A stretch of 64,000 nt of DNA, taken from positions 3,074,001-3,138,000 of the forward strand of contig NZ_AP019400.1 in the NCBI RefSeq assembly GCF_004295585.1, in the 5' to 3' direction. Position 1 is the first letter of the stretch; each line of letters starts with the position of its first letter. A program made the position numbers and the translations under genes. Under the pieces are notes generated by a model that was given only the letters and a program-made list of their open reading frames with translations, made no database searches and was not told the origin of the DNA. This DNA is from Cohnella abietis. Lineage in GTDB: Bacteria > Bacillota > Bacilli > Paenibacillales > Paenibacillaceae. Below are positions 1-9,244 of the stretch, piece by piece.

Positions 1-2
1 CA

Positions 3-344
3 TTGCCAGAGCTTTTCACAAAAGGCCCTCATTTTGAGGCCAAACATTTGTGGAGTGCCTTCCGTTCTCCTAAACATTTCTTCGAGAATGAGGGCAGTAT
101 AGCACTCAGAGAAGAGCTTAACGAATCGTTGTTTCGAGCGTTAGATTCAACGCTGGATACAACTCGGCTACAGTGGGAGGAAGTATCGACTGCTACGCTG
201 CTGAATGCCATAAAATTAGCCTCGACTGTGTGGTCAGAGCAGCTTGCCTCTTTCGCATTAAGCATGAGTCAAACTCTTATGGAGCCTGGCGAAGAACGAT
301 TATTAGCGAATTTACAAGATCAGTGGCGGATAATCAGGCAATAA
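3..344 (+). CDS. 3' part of an unrecognised protein (cut by window edge)
   Basis: The frame is open from the first bases of the window to a TAA at 342-344, giving about 113 residues. A TTG codon at position 3 could serve as a start but no ribosome binding site can be seen, so the gene most likely begins upstream. The product is soluble and mostly helical in appearance, with no membrane segment and no motif I recognise. A good Rho-independent terminator follows within 15 bases, which supports this being a real gene end. Function unknown. Confidence 0.5.
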   Translation: MPELFTKGPHFEAKHLWSAFRSPKHFFENEGSIALREELNESLFRALDSTLDTTRLQWEEVSTATLLNAIKLASTVWSEQLASFALSMSQTLMEPGEERLLANLQDQWRIIRQ

Positions 345-357
345 CATTCATATTTGA

Positions 358-395
358 CCCTTTCCCATCGTCTTCTCGAAGGGAAGGGGTTTTTT
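358..395 (+). terminator. Rho-independent terminator
   Basis: A 9-bp GC-rich stem (CCCTTTCCC / GGGAAGGGG with one G-U pair) is followed by a run of six T. It closes the partial gene at the left edge. Confidence 0.8.
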
Positions 396-602
396 CTTTG
401 AATGCCTTAGATATCCTTGGATAAACGCACCAAATGGGGGATATTGGGTACGAATAACGACGATTTCGGAGATATCCGTTGCATTGGATGCACTCCATTC
501 CCTAGGTAGCGAACGAACGGCAATTAGGACCATTTAGCGCTGTTGCTGGCTGATAATGATTACGCTAAACTGCCGTAGAAAGCAGTGAGGAGGGAACCAT
601 TT

Positions 603-2411
603 TTGGATATTTTTCGGGCATTGAAATCGTATTATTGGCAAGACAAAGGCCTTCTCTTGGGCTCCGTGCTCGGCTTGGCTATTGCCACCGCGCTCGGCTT
701 AGTGTACCCGCTGCTTCTTAAGACGCTAATCGACGATATGATTATTCCAGAAGAATTTTCAGGCGTACTTAAGCTGTCGTTAGTAGCTGTTGGCATTATT
801 GTTGTGAAGGCTGGTTTTCAGTATGTACATGGCTTTAGCGGGGGGCGTTTGGGAAATCGTCTTGCTTATCGATTAAGGAATGCCTGCTACGAGAAGCTGC
901 AGCAATTGTCCTTTTCGTATTACGACACAGCAAAAACGGGAGACCTAATGTCACGGCTAACAGCGGATATCGAAGGAATTCGGATGTTCATCGGCTTTGG
1001 ATTTGCGCAATTGCTTAATACTGCATTTCTATTAGTGTTCGGCTTCTCGATGATGTTCTACATTGATTGGACGATAACGCTGATTACAATAGCCATTGTC
1101 CCCGTGCTAGCAGTCATCGCAATTAAATTTGAGCAAAACATTCATCCCGTGTTTCGTGCCATTCGCTCTGCGGTTGGAAGACTGACAGTAAGAGTGCAAG
1201 AGAATGTTACAGGTGTAAGAACGGTTAAGTCATTTGCTAGAGAGCATTTCGAAATCAAGAAATTTGTTAAAGAAAACGAGGAATACCGCGACAATCATCT
1301 TGAGCTAGCCAATGTATGGGCAAAATATTTTCCGGTTATCGAGCTTATTGCAAACCTGAGTCTTGCTTCCTTGTTACTAGTAGGTGGATGGCGTGTCATT
1401 AATGGTGTGTTGTCCTTGGGAGATTTGGTTGCGCTTACGGGTATGCTCGGTTTAATCATTGCTCCTCTATGGACACTTGGATTCCAGATTAATGCGTACA
1501 CACAATCGAAAGCTTCAGGGGAACGTTTACTTGAGCTGCTTAATCAACCGATTTCGGTGAAAAATGTTGCCGATAGCCTTGTACTGGACGAGGAAGCCGT
1601 GAAAGGAAACATTCGTTACGATGATGTTAGCTTTCGCTTTTCCAACAGGGACGATTTGCCCTCCGCATTGCTTGGTTTTAATCTAGATGCTCCTGCAGGC
1701 TCGGTAATTGGCTTCCTGGGGGGCACTGGCTCTGGAAAATCAACAGCTGTCGGCTTACTGATGCGCTCCTACGATGTGGGAGAAGGCTCGCTTACGCTTG
1801 ATGGGGTTGATGTGCGTCACATTGAGCTAGCAAGCTTACGACGTCAAATCGCCATTGTCTTCCAGGAATCATTCCTGTTCTCAACAACGATTAAAGAAAA
1901 TATTAGTTATGGCTGTCCTGATGCAAGCATGGAGGAAATCGTTGAGGCTGCTCGTTTAGCACAGGCAGATGGGTTCATCAGCGAGCTTCCACTCGGCTAC
2001 GATACGATAGTAGGAGAGCGTGGTATGGGGTTATCTGGCGGTCAGAAGCAACGTATTGCCATCGCACGTGCATTGCTTAGCAAGCCGAAGATCCTAATTT
2101 TAGACGATGCAACCAGCGCGTTAGATATGGAGACGGAGCATGAGATTCAAACAGCGATTCGGAAGGTCATGGCCGGCAGAAGCGTGTTCATGATTGCTCA
2201 TCGCATCTCAACCTTACGTAATTCAGATGAAATTATTGTTCTGGACAGAGGTCATACGATTCAGCGTGGAAAACACGATAAACTCATAAAGCAGCCTGGG
2301 CTTTATAGAGAAACCTATCGCATTCAATATGCCGATCGACCAGAGGAATTGGATCAACCTCCGGTACGTTCCGATAGGAATAGCTCAGCAGAGAGTCGGG
2401 TGACGGGATGA
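603..2411 (+). CDS. Heterodimeric ABC exporter half-transporter, degenerate-site subunit
   Basis: An exporter-type ABC protein: an N-terminal six-helix transmembrane domain and a C-terminal nucleotide-binding domain with Walker A GGTGSGKST and signature LSGGQ. The Walker B region reads ILILDDATSALD, so the catalytic Glu is replaced by Asp, the hallmark of the non-canonical subunit of heterodimeric exporters such as BmrC/YheI. The TTG at 603 is preferred as start because GAGGAGGG lies 8 bases upstream; a GTG at 585 is also in frame. The stop overlaps the next gene (ATGA), so the two halves are translationally coupled. The substrate cannot be told from sequence; multidrug or lipid export is typical for the family. 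Confidence 0.9.
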   Translation: MDIFRALKSYYWQDKGLLLGSVLGLAIATALGLVYPLLLKTLIDDMIIPEEFSGVLKLSLVAVGIIVVKAGFQYVHGFSGGRLGNRLAYRLRNACYEKLQQLSFSYYDTAKTGDLMSRLTADIEGIRMFIGFGFAQLLNTAFLLVFGFSMMFYIDWTITLITIAIVPVLAVIAIKFEQNIHPVFRAIRSAVGRLTVRVQENVTGVRTVKSFAREHFEIKKFVKENEEYRDNHLELANVWAKYFPVIELIANLSLASLLLVGGWRVINGVLSLGDLVALTGMLGLIIAPLWTLGFQINAYTQSKASGERLLELLNQPISVKNVADSLVLDEEAVKGNIRYDDVSFRFSNRDDLPSALLGFNLDAPAGSVIGFLGGTGSGKSTAVGLLMRSYDVGEGSLTLDGVDVRHIELASLRRQIAIVFQESFLFSTTIKENISYGCPDASMEEIVEAARLAQADGFISELPLGYDTIVGERGMGLSGGQKQRIAIARALLSKPKILILDDATSALDMETEHEIQTAIRKVMAGRSVFMIAHRISTLRNSDEIIVLDRGHTIQRGKHDKLIKQPGLYRETYRIQYADRPEELDQPPVRSDRNSSAESRVTG

Positions 2412-4207
2412 GTCGCAAGTTCGTATACCAGGACGATGAATTAATCGAAAAGCCGTTTAACTGGAAGCAGATCGGTAGACTTTTCGCTTATGTTAAGCCT
2501 TATAAAACAGCGTTTAGTAAAGTTGTTTTCGTCATGACCGTGTTTGGGATGTTATCTAGGCTTGCCATTCCTTTTCTAATGGGTGTGGCTATCGATCGAG
2601 CCATTAGTCCGAAGCATGGAAACAGTAGCCTTTCCTTGTTATATATAATAGTTGGCGCAATGCTCCTCATGTATGGTATGAGGTGGTGGGCACAAAGGTA
2701 CACGATTCAGAAGACGAACGAAATTGGACAAAAGGTTATTTTTGATCTTAGGGCGGCTTTATTCCGTCACATACAGTCACTTTCATTCCGATTTTTCGAT
2801 AAGCGTCCAGCGGGCTCTGTGCTAGTAAGGGTAACGAACGACGTTAACTCGCTACAGGACATGTTCACCAACGGAGTAATCAACTCAGCGATCGATATCG
2901 TACAATTACTGGGGATTACCGTTATTCTTCTTTTCTTGTCACCCAAGCTGGGTCTAGCTATTATGATCACTGTTCCGATTATGTTTCTTGTTTCATCGGC
3001 GCTTCGCAAAAAAATCCGTATGGCCTGGCAGGTTGTTCGGATTAAGCAATCTCGAATTAACTCCCATTTGAATGAGAGCATTCAGGGGATTCGGGTCACA
3101 CAAGCGTTCGCACAGGAAAAAGAAAATATTGGTTATTTCGAAAAAATGAATAAAGGCAGCATTCAGTCATGGAACATTGCTTCTGCCCTTAATCAATTGT
3201 TCGGACCTGTTATCGAGATTACCTCTGCGGTCGGAACCCTTATATTACTGCTCTATGGAACTTATCTAATCCAGTCCGAAGCAATAACAGTAGGTATTCT
3301 TATCGCCTTTATCACTTATGTAGGAAGCTTCTGGGAGCCTATTAATAGGCTCGGAAACATGTATTCTCAATTGCTTATCTCGATGTCCTCAGCCGAACGA
3401 ATTTTTGAATTCATGGATGAGAAGCCGGCAGTACCTGAGAAGGAAAATGCGACTATCCTCCCAGAAATTCATGGTGATGTTCGACTTGAGAATGTGAGCT
3501 TCGGTTATGAAGCTGATCGACCTGCTCTTCGTGGTATCAATCTCGATATTAAAGCGGGCCTATCTGTCGCGCTAGTTGGACACACCGGATCAGGGAAGAG
3601 TACGATAGTTAATTTACTTTGCAGGTTTTACGATACGGTCGAGGGTCGTGTGCTGCTAGATGGAATTGACGTACGCGACGTTACCATTGAAAGCCTTCGC
3701 TCCCAAATCGGAATTGTGCTGCAGGACACCTTTATCTTCTCAGGAACGATTAGGGACAATATCCGTTATGGCAGACCAGGCGCGACTGATGCGGAAATAG
3801 AGGCAACTGCGCGATCTGTCAGAGCTCATGATTTTATAATGGATTTGCCTAATGGCTATGATACAGAGGTAGAGGAGAGAGGGAATGCTCTCTCTGTGGG
3901 GCAGCGTCAGCTGTTATCCTTCGCTAGGGCGCTGCTTGCCAACCCGCGTATTCTCGTGCTGGATGAAGCAACTGCGAGCATCGACACAGAGACAGAGCTG
4001 CGAATACAAGAGGCACTTGCTACATTGCTTAAAGGCCGGACTTCCTTTATTGTAGCCCATCGTTTATCTACAATCCGACATGCTGATCGTATTGTCGTAC
4101 TGGATCACGGAGAAATTGTTGATCAAGGTAATCATGATGAATTAATGAAGCGTCAAGGTCATTATCGGAATTTGGTTGATGCGCAATATCGGTTTTTATC
4201 TGCATAA
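2408..4207 (+). CDS. Heterodimeric ABC exporter half-transporter, canonical-site subunit
   Basis: A 599-residue partner of the preceding gene, overlapping it by 4 bases. It has six predicted transmembrane helices, then a nucleotide-binding domain with Walker A HTGSGKST and Walker B ILVLDEATASID with the catalytic Glu intact. Its signature motif is LSVGQ instead of LSGGQ. In the heterodimer this signature faces the Walker motifs of the first subunit, whose Glu is Asp, so both defects fall in the same composite ATP site. This is the arrangement known for BmrCD/YheHI and TM287/288. Probably a multidrug or lipid-like substrate exporter in the cytoplasmic membrane. Confidence 0.9.
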   Translation: MSRKFVYQDDELIEKPFNWKQIGRLFAYVKPYKTAFSKVVFVMTVFGMLSRLAIPFLMGVAIDRAISPKHGNSSLSLLYIIVGAMLLMYGMRWWAQRYTIQKTNEIGQKVIFDLRAALFRHIQSLSFRFFDKRPAGSVLVRVTNDVNSLQDMFTNGVINSAIDIVQLLGITVILLFLSPKLGLAIMITVPIMFLVSSALRKKIRMAWQVVRIKQSRINSHLNESIQGIRVTQAFAQEKENIGYFEKMNKGSIQSWNIASALNQLFGPVIEITSAVGTLILLLYGTYLIQSEAITVGILIAFITYVGSFWEPINRLGNMYSQLLISMSSAERIFEFMDEKPAVPEKENATILPEIHGDVRLENVSFGYEADRPALRGINLDIKAGLSVALVGHTGSGKSTIVNLLCRFYDTVEGRVLLDGIDVRDVTIESLRSQIGIVLQDTFIFSGTIRDNIRYGRPGATDAEIEATARSVRAHDFIMDLPNGYDTEVEERGNALSVGQRQLLSFARALLANPRILVLDEATASIDTETELRIQEALATLLKGRTSFIVAHRLSTIRHADRIVVLDHGEIVDQGNHDELMKRQGHYRNLVDAQYRFLSA

Positions 4208-4231
4208 TTTGGAAGCGACAATTATAAAAAT

Positions 4232-4276
4232 CCGTTCAGCTGGCGTTTCGACAAGCCTTCTGGACGGTTTTTGTTT
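4232..4276 (+). terminator. Terminator of the ABC exporter operon and group II intron target
   Basis: CCGTTCAG at 4232 pairs with CTGGACGG at 4260-4267, followed by TTTTTGTTT. The group II intron begins immediately after the T tract. Insertion just downstream of a terminator hairpin is the known target preference of class C group II introns. Confidence 0.8.
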
Positions 4277-4278
4277 AT

Positions 4279-6245
4279 GTGCGCGCCTAGCCAAGCTAGG
4301 CACAACTAGCCGGTGAAAGTCCGGTCGAGGTAAGAGCCAAGTCGCCTCGTAGCTGACGGGCATCTGGTGGAGAGATCCTAAGGCTGAAGCCCCGTGACAA
4401 AGTAGCTCCGTAAAGGAGTGCGAGCAAAACAGCAGGCCGTAACATCAAGTGAATCCTGCCGCATCGTCAAAAAAGACCTGAAAAGGACAAGAGGGAGTCG
4501 AGTCCCGGTGTTATGGACGAAGACCATGGAACGCGTGAAGCCCTTGGAAGTGCAACGCGGAAGAACCCTCCGGTGTACGGGGATCGGCATGCTAGGAAAG
4601 TTGTGTTTGGAACTAGGGATATCCTACTTCGCACGAAGTTTTTTTTTCGTAAGGAGCGGACCTATAAGCCCGAAAGGTGAAATGGCGAGCTGCGAGAAGG
4701 AAGTCGGAGGGGGCAGTATTACCGATGAAATGAGGACAACAAAACCTCATGGAGGGAAGAGCCCCTGCTTTGTTCAAGCAAGTTGAGGAGGTACGAGTGA
4801 GTGAATGCAGTCAAACCTGCTAACTACGCCAAAGTAAAAGCTCAAGAACTTCAAAACAAGCTATATCTTGCCGCCAAGGAAAATCCGAAAAGAAGGTTTC
4901 ATGCCCTCTACGACAAAATTTATCGGGAAGATATCCTGTGGGAAGCTTGGAGACGAGTAAAAGGCAACAAGGGCAGTGGAGGTGTCGATGGAATGACCAT
5001 CGACCAAATCGTAAAGGTGCATGGGGAAGAACAGTTCGTCGAAGAAATTCGCAGACAATTAACTACAGGTGTATATCATCCGCTACCGGCAAGGAGGAAA
5101 GAGATACCTAAGCAGGACGGAAAGCTTCGTCCGCTCGGTATTCCTGCTGTCGTCGACCGCGTTGCGCAAATGGCAACGAAACTTGTAATTGAGCCAATCT
5201 TTGAGACGGACTTCAAGGAATGCTCTTATGGATTCCGCCCAAAACGAGATGCCAAAGGAGCAATCCGCCACATTCGACGTGCCGTTAAGAAAGGCGTCTA
5301 CTGGGTAGTGGATATTGATATCGCCGGGTACTTCGACAACATTCCGCATGAGAAGTTGATGAAGCTTGTGGAGCAACGAATAAGCGACAGAAGGATACTC
5401 AAACTCATACGGAAATGGCTGAAGGCAGGCTTCGTAAAAGATGATCAGTTCTACGAAACCGACCTCGGAAGCCCTCAGGGTGGCGTGATTAGTCCATTAC
5501 TTGCAAACATCTATCTGAACTATCTCGACACGATTTGGGAGAACAAATTCACTGAACTTGGCACACTCGTCCGCTATGCGGACGATCTTGTTATCCTTTG
5601 CAAAACCAAGGAAGAAGCGCTGAAGTCAATCGACGTATTGAAAGCAGTATTCGGAAAAACTCGAACTACAGATGAATACGTCCAAGTCCAAACTTATTAA
5701 CCTATGGAATGATAAGTCGGGATTTGATTTTCTGGGCATGCATCACCGAAAAATCCCGAAACAGGTCAAGGGAATAGAACGTTATATTCTGCGAAGCTAC
5801 CCCTCGAAAAAAGCCATGAAGAAAATGAAAGAGAAGGTAAAGGAAGTCACTGAGCCGCGTAACCGACTATTTTGGACAATGAACAGAATGGTTGACGAAC
5901 TCAATCCGAAAATACAGGGTTGGAGGAACTACTACGCTATGGATACCTTTGCTGATCTGTTTCTAAATAAAATCGACTGGTATATTCTAAAAAGATTGAC
6001 ATTGTTTTGGAATAAGAAACGCAATCGTCGTAAGAAGCATAGTCATTCCAGAATAGCGGGCATTGTTGCCCAGCACTCTGGACTAAAGAAACTCGTTGGA
6101 TAGGAAAGTACCGTAACGCGGAAGAAAGAAGAACATCGGAAAGCCGGATGAGGGAAAACCTCACGTCCGGTTTGATGCAGGGGGAGCTGGAAAATTAAAA
6201 GGAGGGCTTCCGCCCCCCAATGAAAATTTCAGTTCTCTACTCTAC
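4279..6245 (+). mobile_element. Class C (IIC) group II intron, about 1.97 kb
   Basis: The 5' end reads GTGCGCG (consensus GUGYG). A structured, non-coding 5' part of about 520 bases precedes the intron-encoded protein. Domain V is visible at about 6141-6174: AGCCGGATGAGG, a GAAA-type loop, then CCTCACGTCCGGTT. Domain VI follows, and the 3' end matches the usual ...CTCTAC ending near 6245, fixed to within a few bases. The element sits directly behind the terminator of the upstream operon, as class C introns do. Its reverse transcriptase carries a frameshift, so it is probably immobile on its own; the ribozyme core may still splice. Short ORFs inside the RNA part were not taken as genes. Confidence 0.88.
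4801..6103 (+). pseudogene. ltrA: Group II intron reverse transcriptase/maturase, frameshifted
   Basis: A GTG start at 4801 with GAGGAGG at 4785-4791 opens a reverse transcriptase of the class C type: RT palm with RYADDLVILC as catalytic motif, and a C-terminal thumb/X domain containing WRNYYAMD. No endonuclease domain is present, which is normal for this class. The frame breaks at the AAAAA run at 5655-5659: frame 1 ends at 5700, while the second half reads on from frame 2 as KLELQMNTSKSKL to 6103. Removing one A restores a protein of about 433 residues, the usual family length. Either a real single-base insertion or a sequencing error. Confidence 0.88.
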
Positions 6246-6397
6246 GGTTATAAGGTATAAACTTCAATGTCTATAACGTCATCTGAACTCTCATACATGG
6301 GCCTGATTTGAAAATTGTCGAGAGAACCGTTATCGTTGTAAGAAGTAAAGAAACACGGATAGGAATGAACGAAGTAAATGAGATAGGGGGAATTAAC

Positions 6398-7213
6398 ATG
6401 AAGTCATCTTCCTGGCTATGGCGGACCGTAGGCGGAACGACCTTGATATGTCTGATTATTATGCTTACGGGATTTGGTTGGGCATTGAAGGACACATGGT
6501 TTCCTAAGTCCAATCTGACTTTACCTGAAGCTTCGAAGCCTGAAGTGGCGACGGGAGGCGACTGGAGCGCCAAGAAGGAGCTTTACATCACCTCGCTTGG
6601 CGATTCCTTAACGAAAGGAACTGGAGACTCCACTGGAGAAGGATATGTCAGTCGAGTGATCAAGAGCTTATCTAAGCAATTGGACAAGCCTGTATATTTG
6701 GTTAACAATATGGCGATTAACGGATTAACGGCTGATAAGCTGGTGACGCAATTGGATGATAGTGGCTTCAAGAATGCGATTGGTAAAGCCGACATCATTC
6801 TTATGACGATTGGGGGCAATGATCTGTTTCGGATCGCTCAGAATGGAGGCTCCGTATCAGAGGGTGGAGATTTGTCACCGGAAATTCTCTTAGAGCGGAT
6901 GCCGGAGGCGAAGCCCTATCTTGAGGCTGTATTTGCAAAGGCAAGACAGCTAAATCCTACAGCTCGAATTGTCTATGTCGGCTTGTATAATGCCTTCTAC
7001 GATTTACCTAAGATGAGAGCGGCAACTGAAGTAGTCGCGCTCTGGAATGAATATGCACATAGCTTAGCAGAGAAGGACGGGAATGCTACCGTTGTTCCCA
7101 CGTATGACCTGTTCGAGCATAATCTTACACAATACCTTTCGTCGGACCATTTTCACCCTAATGCCAAAGGCTATACTCGAATCTCGGACAGAATCGTACA
7201 GGCGCTACAATAA
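6398..7213 (+). CDS. SGNH/GDSL-family hydrolase, membrane-anchored or secreted
   Basis: A 271-residue protein starting at ATG 6398, with AGGGGG 8 bases upstream; an in-frame start at 6308 is longer but has no clear ribosome binding site. It begins with a single hydrophobic segment (signal anchor) and then carries the family blocks: GDSLTKGTG with the nucleophile Ser, GGND with the oxyanion Gly/Asn, and DHFHPN with the catalytic Asp and His. The family are extracellular esterases or lipases. The next gene's possible start overlaps this stop codon (TAATG), so it probably belongs to one operon with the ABC-2 transporter downstream. Natural substrate unknown. Confidence 0.85.
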   Translation: MKSSSWLWRTVGGTTLICLIIMLTGFGWALKDTWFPKSNLTLPEASKPEVATGGDWSAKKELYITSLGDSLTKGTGDSTGEGYVSRVIKSLSKQLDKPVYLVNNMAINGLTADKLVTQLDDSGFKNAIGKADIILMTIGGNDLFRIAQNGGSVSEGGDLSPEILLERMPEAKPYLEAVFAKARQLNPTARIVYVGLYNAFYDLPKMRAATEVVALWNEYAHSLAEKDGNATVVPTYDLFEHNLTQYLSSDHFHPNAKGYTRISDRIVQALQ

Positions 7214-7233
7214 TGCGGAGGGAGGTTGATGGA

Positions 7234-8205
7234 ATGTCGAATGATGTGGCAGTTAAGGAAACCGTATTGTCGGTACAAGGGCTGAAGAAAAGCATTGGGC
7301 GCAAACCAATTATACATAATGTATCCTTCGATGTTCATGCGGGCGAGATTTTCGGCTTCTTAGGTCCGAATGGCTCCGGCAAAACAACGACTATTCGAAT
7401 GCTTGTGGATCTAATTAAGCCTACGGCGGGTAAAATTATCGTGTGCGGAGAGGATATCAATCTGAATCCGGAAAAAGCATTAGCACACATTGGCTGTATT
7501 GTTGAGAATCCAGAAATGTATTCCTTTATGACAGGCTGGGAAAATCTTGAGCAATTTGCTCGTATGCAGCCTGGCATCTCTAAAGCGAGAATTGCTGAAG
7601 TAGTAGAGATTGTCGGACTAGATCAAAGAATTCAAGACAAAGTTAAAACCTATTCCTTGGGCATGCGTCAGCGTCTCGGAATTGCACAAGCGCTGCTAGG
7701 CCGACCACGGCTGCTTATACTTGATGAGCCTACGAACGGCTTGGATCCTAAAGGGATTAAGGAGCTGCGCGAATTTATTCGTAAGCTTGCTGAGGACGGC
7801 CTAAGCTTGTTTATTTCGAGCCATCTTTTAAGTGAAATTCAGCTGATGTGTGATCGAGTTGCCATTATTGCGCACGGAGAGGTTATCGCGGTTGGTGAAG
7901 TGGATGAGCTGGTGTCACAAGCGGTTACTTACACGGTGTGGCAGGTGGACCGACCACTCGAAGTAAGCACGATGCTTGCAGATCAGCCTAACGTTCAGAT
8001 CGTTGGAGCCGATGAGCATCGGATAGATGAGTCGCTTCTTACAACGATACAGGACCCTATTATTACGATTATGGATGAGGATCAAGTTGCTGGCTGGGTT
8101 AACAAATTTGTCGCTGCAGGTATTGGTATTCAATCTGTTCAACGCATCGCACCCTCACTTGAGGAGCTGTTCTTGAAATTGACGGAGGGTGAGACAATTG
8201 GCTAA
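7234..8205 (+). CDS. ABC-2 type transporter ATP-binding protein
   Basis: A 323-residue ATPase starting at ATG 7234, with GGAGGGAGG 8 bases upstream. It has Walker A GPNGSGKTT, signature YSLGMRQRLGIAQAL (LSGGQ replaced by YSLGM, common in this subfamily) and Walker B LLILDEPTNGLD, followed by a C-terminal extension of about 90 residues typical of BcrA/NatA-like exporters. It is coupled to the downstream permease by a short overlap. Members export peptides, antibiotics or Na+, or act in bacitracin-type resistance; the substrate here is not apparent. Confidence 0.9.
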   Translation: MSNDVAVKETVLSVQGLKKSIGRKPIIHNVSFDVHAGEIFGFLGPNGSGKTTTIRMLVDLIKPTAGKIIVCGEDINLNPEKALAHIGCIVENPEMYSFMTGWENLEQFARMQPGISKARIAEVVEIVGLDQRIQDKVKTYSLGMRQRLGIAQALLGRPRLLILDEPTNGLDPKGIKELREFIRKLAEDGLSLFISSHLLSEIQLMCDRVAIIAHGEVIAVGEVDELVSQAVTYTVWQVDRPLEVSTMLADQPNVQIVGADEHRIDESLLTTIQDPIITIMDEDQVAGWVNKFVAAGIGIQSVQRIAPSLEELFLKLTEGETIG

Positions 8206-9187
8206 TATGCTGGCACTCATACAGAACGAAACCCTTAAGGTTTGGAAAAAGAAAAGATTTGCCGTCGTCGTGCTTATTTTGCTTATTCTCATTCCCGTAT
8301 TCGTCTATGCCCAAATGAAAATATCGGAGAATACGTCGGATAAATTTAATACGGATTGGCGCGCGGAGCTGCAAAGTCGGATCACAGATAACACTAACGC
8401 ATTAAGCAGTGAACGGATTCCTGAGGAATGGAAAAAGTGGCGGCGCGCCCTCGTGCAGCAGCTGCAATACTATCTCGATCATGACATCAATCCGCAAACT
8501 CCGAATGCTGTGACGTTCACGCGCACATTCATGGATAATGCGGTTACTCTATTTATTCCTTTAATGGTGCTGGCCATCGCTTCGGATATCGTGTCTTCAG
8601 AGCGCTCGACGGGAACGATAAAGATGCTGCTGACGCGTCCGGTTAGGCGATGGCGAATTTTATTTTCAAAGCTGGCAACCCTGACACTATATGTGTCACT
8701 CATAACGGTTGTAACGGTAGTGCTCAGTTATTTGATTTCCGGGCTCGTGTTCGGATATAGGGGCTGGGCAGAGCCGGTATTCGTCGGTTTCCAGGTTAGG
8801 GGAGCGGATGTTGATACAACGGGCGTGCATGCAATTACGCAAGGCACCTATTTACTCATGCAGGCGGGTCTGATCTGGTTCTCAGCCATGATCGTATCGA
8901 TTATCGCTCTCATGGTATCGGTTTTAGTTCGCAGTACAGCGGCTAGCTTCGTTACGATGATGGCTACGATTATTGCCGGAACTATTTTGTCGAATATGGC
9001 TTCCTCATGGCAAAGTGCTAAGTATTTGTTCAATGTTAATCTGGAAATATCTTCATATCTGCGTGGAACGCCGCCTCCGATTGAAGGAATGACATTAGGG
9101 TTTTCCCTTGCTGTTCTAGGGATTTGGGGTATTGCGGCACTAATCGTTTCATTCACAGTCTTTACGAAGCAAGATATATTGAATTAG
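8198..9187 (+). CDS. ABC-2 type transporter permease
   Basis: About 329 residues. The TTG at 8198 is chosen because GGAGGG precedes it by 8 bases and the upstream gene's stop overlaps it; ATG 8207 is an alternative. One helix near the N-terminus is followed by an extracytoplasmic loop of about 80 residues and then about five helices, the usual ABC2_membrane layout. A cytoplasmic stretch ERSTGTIKMLLTRPVRR matches the typical coupling region of NatB/BcrB-like permeases. It works with the ATPase just upstream. Confidence 0.87.
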   Translation: MANMLALIQNETLKVWKKKRFAVVVLILLILIPVFVYAQMKISENTSDKFNTDWRAELQSRITDNTNALSSERIPEEWKKWRRALVQQLQYYLDHDINPQTPNAVTFTRTFMDNAVTLFIPLMVLAIASDIVSSERSTGTIKMLLTRPVRRWRILFSKLATLTLYVSLITVVTVVLSYLISGLVFGYRGWAEPVFVGFQVRGADVDTTGVHAITQGTYLLMQAGLIWFSAMIVSIIALMVSVLVRSTAASFVTMMATIIAGTILSNMASSWQSAKYLFNVNLEISSYLRGTPPPIEGMTLGFSLAVLGIWGIAALIVSFTVFTKQDILN

Positions 9188-9244
9188 AATAATGAAAGTG
9201 CGTTCGTGTTAAGCGACGCTAGAGACAAGCAAGGGGGTCCATTC

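Noticed and set aside
4418..4786. 122-codon ORF in the 5' part of the group II intron
   Set aside because: It lies in the structured ribozyme domain, has no ribosome binding site, and its product has no recognisable pattern.
5650..5705. Programmed ribosomal frameshift in the intron RT
   Set aside because: The change needed is +1, and the A run with normal codons around it does not look like a known +1 slip site. A one-base insertion is simpler.
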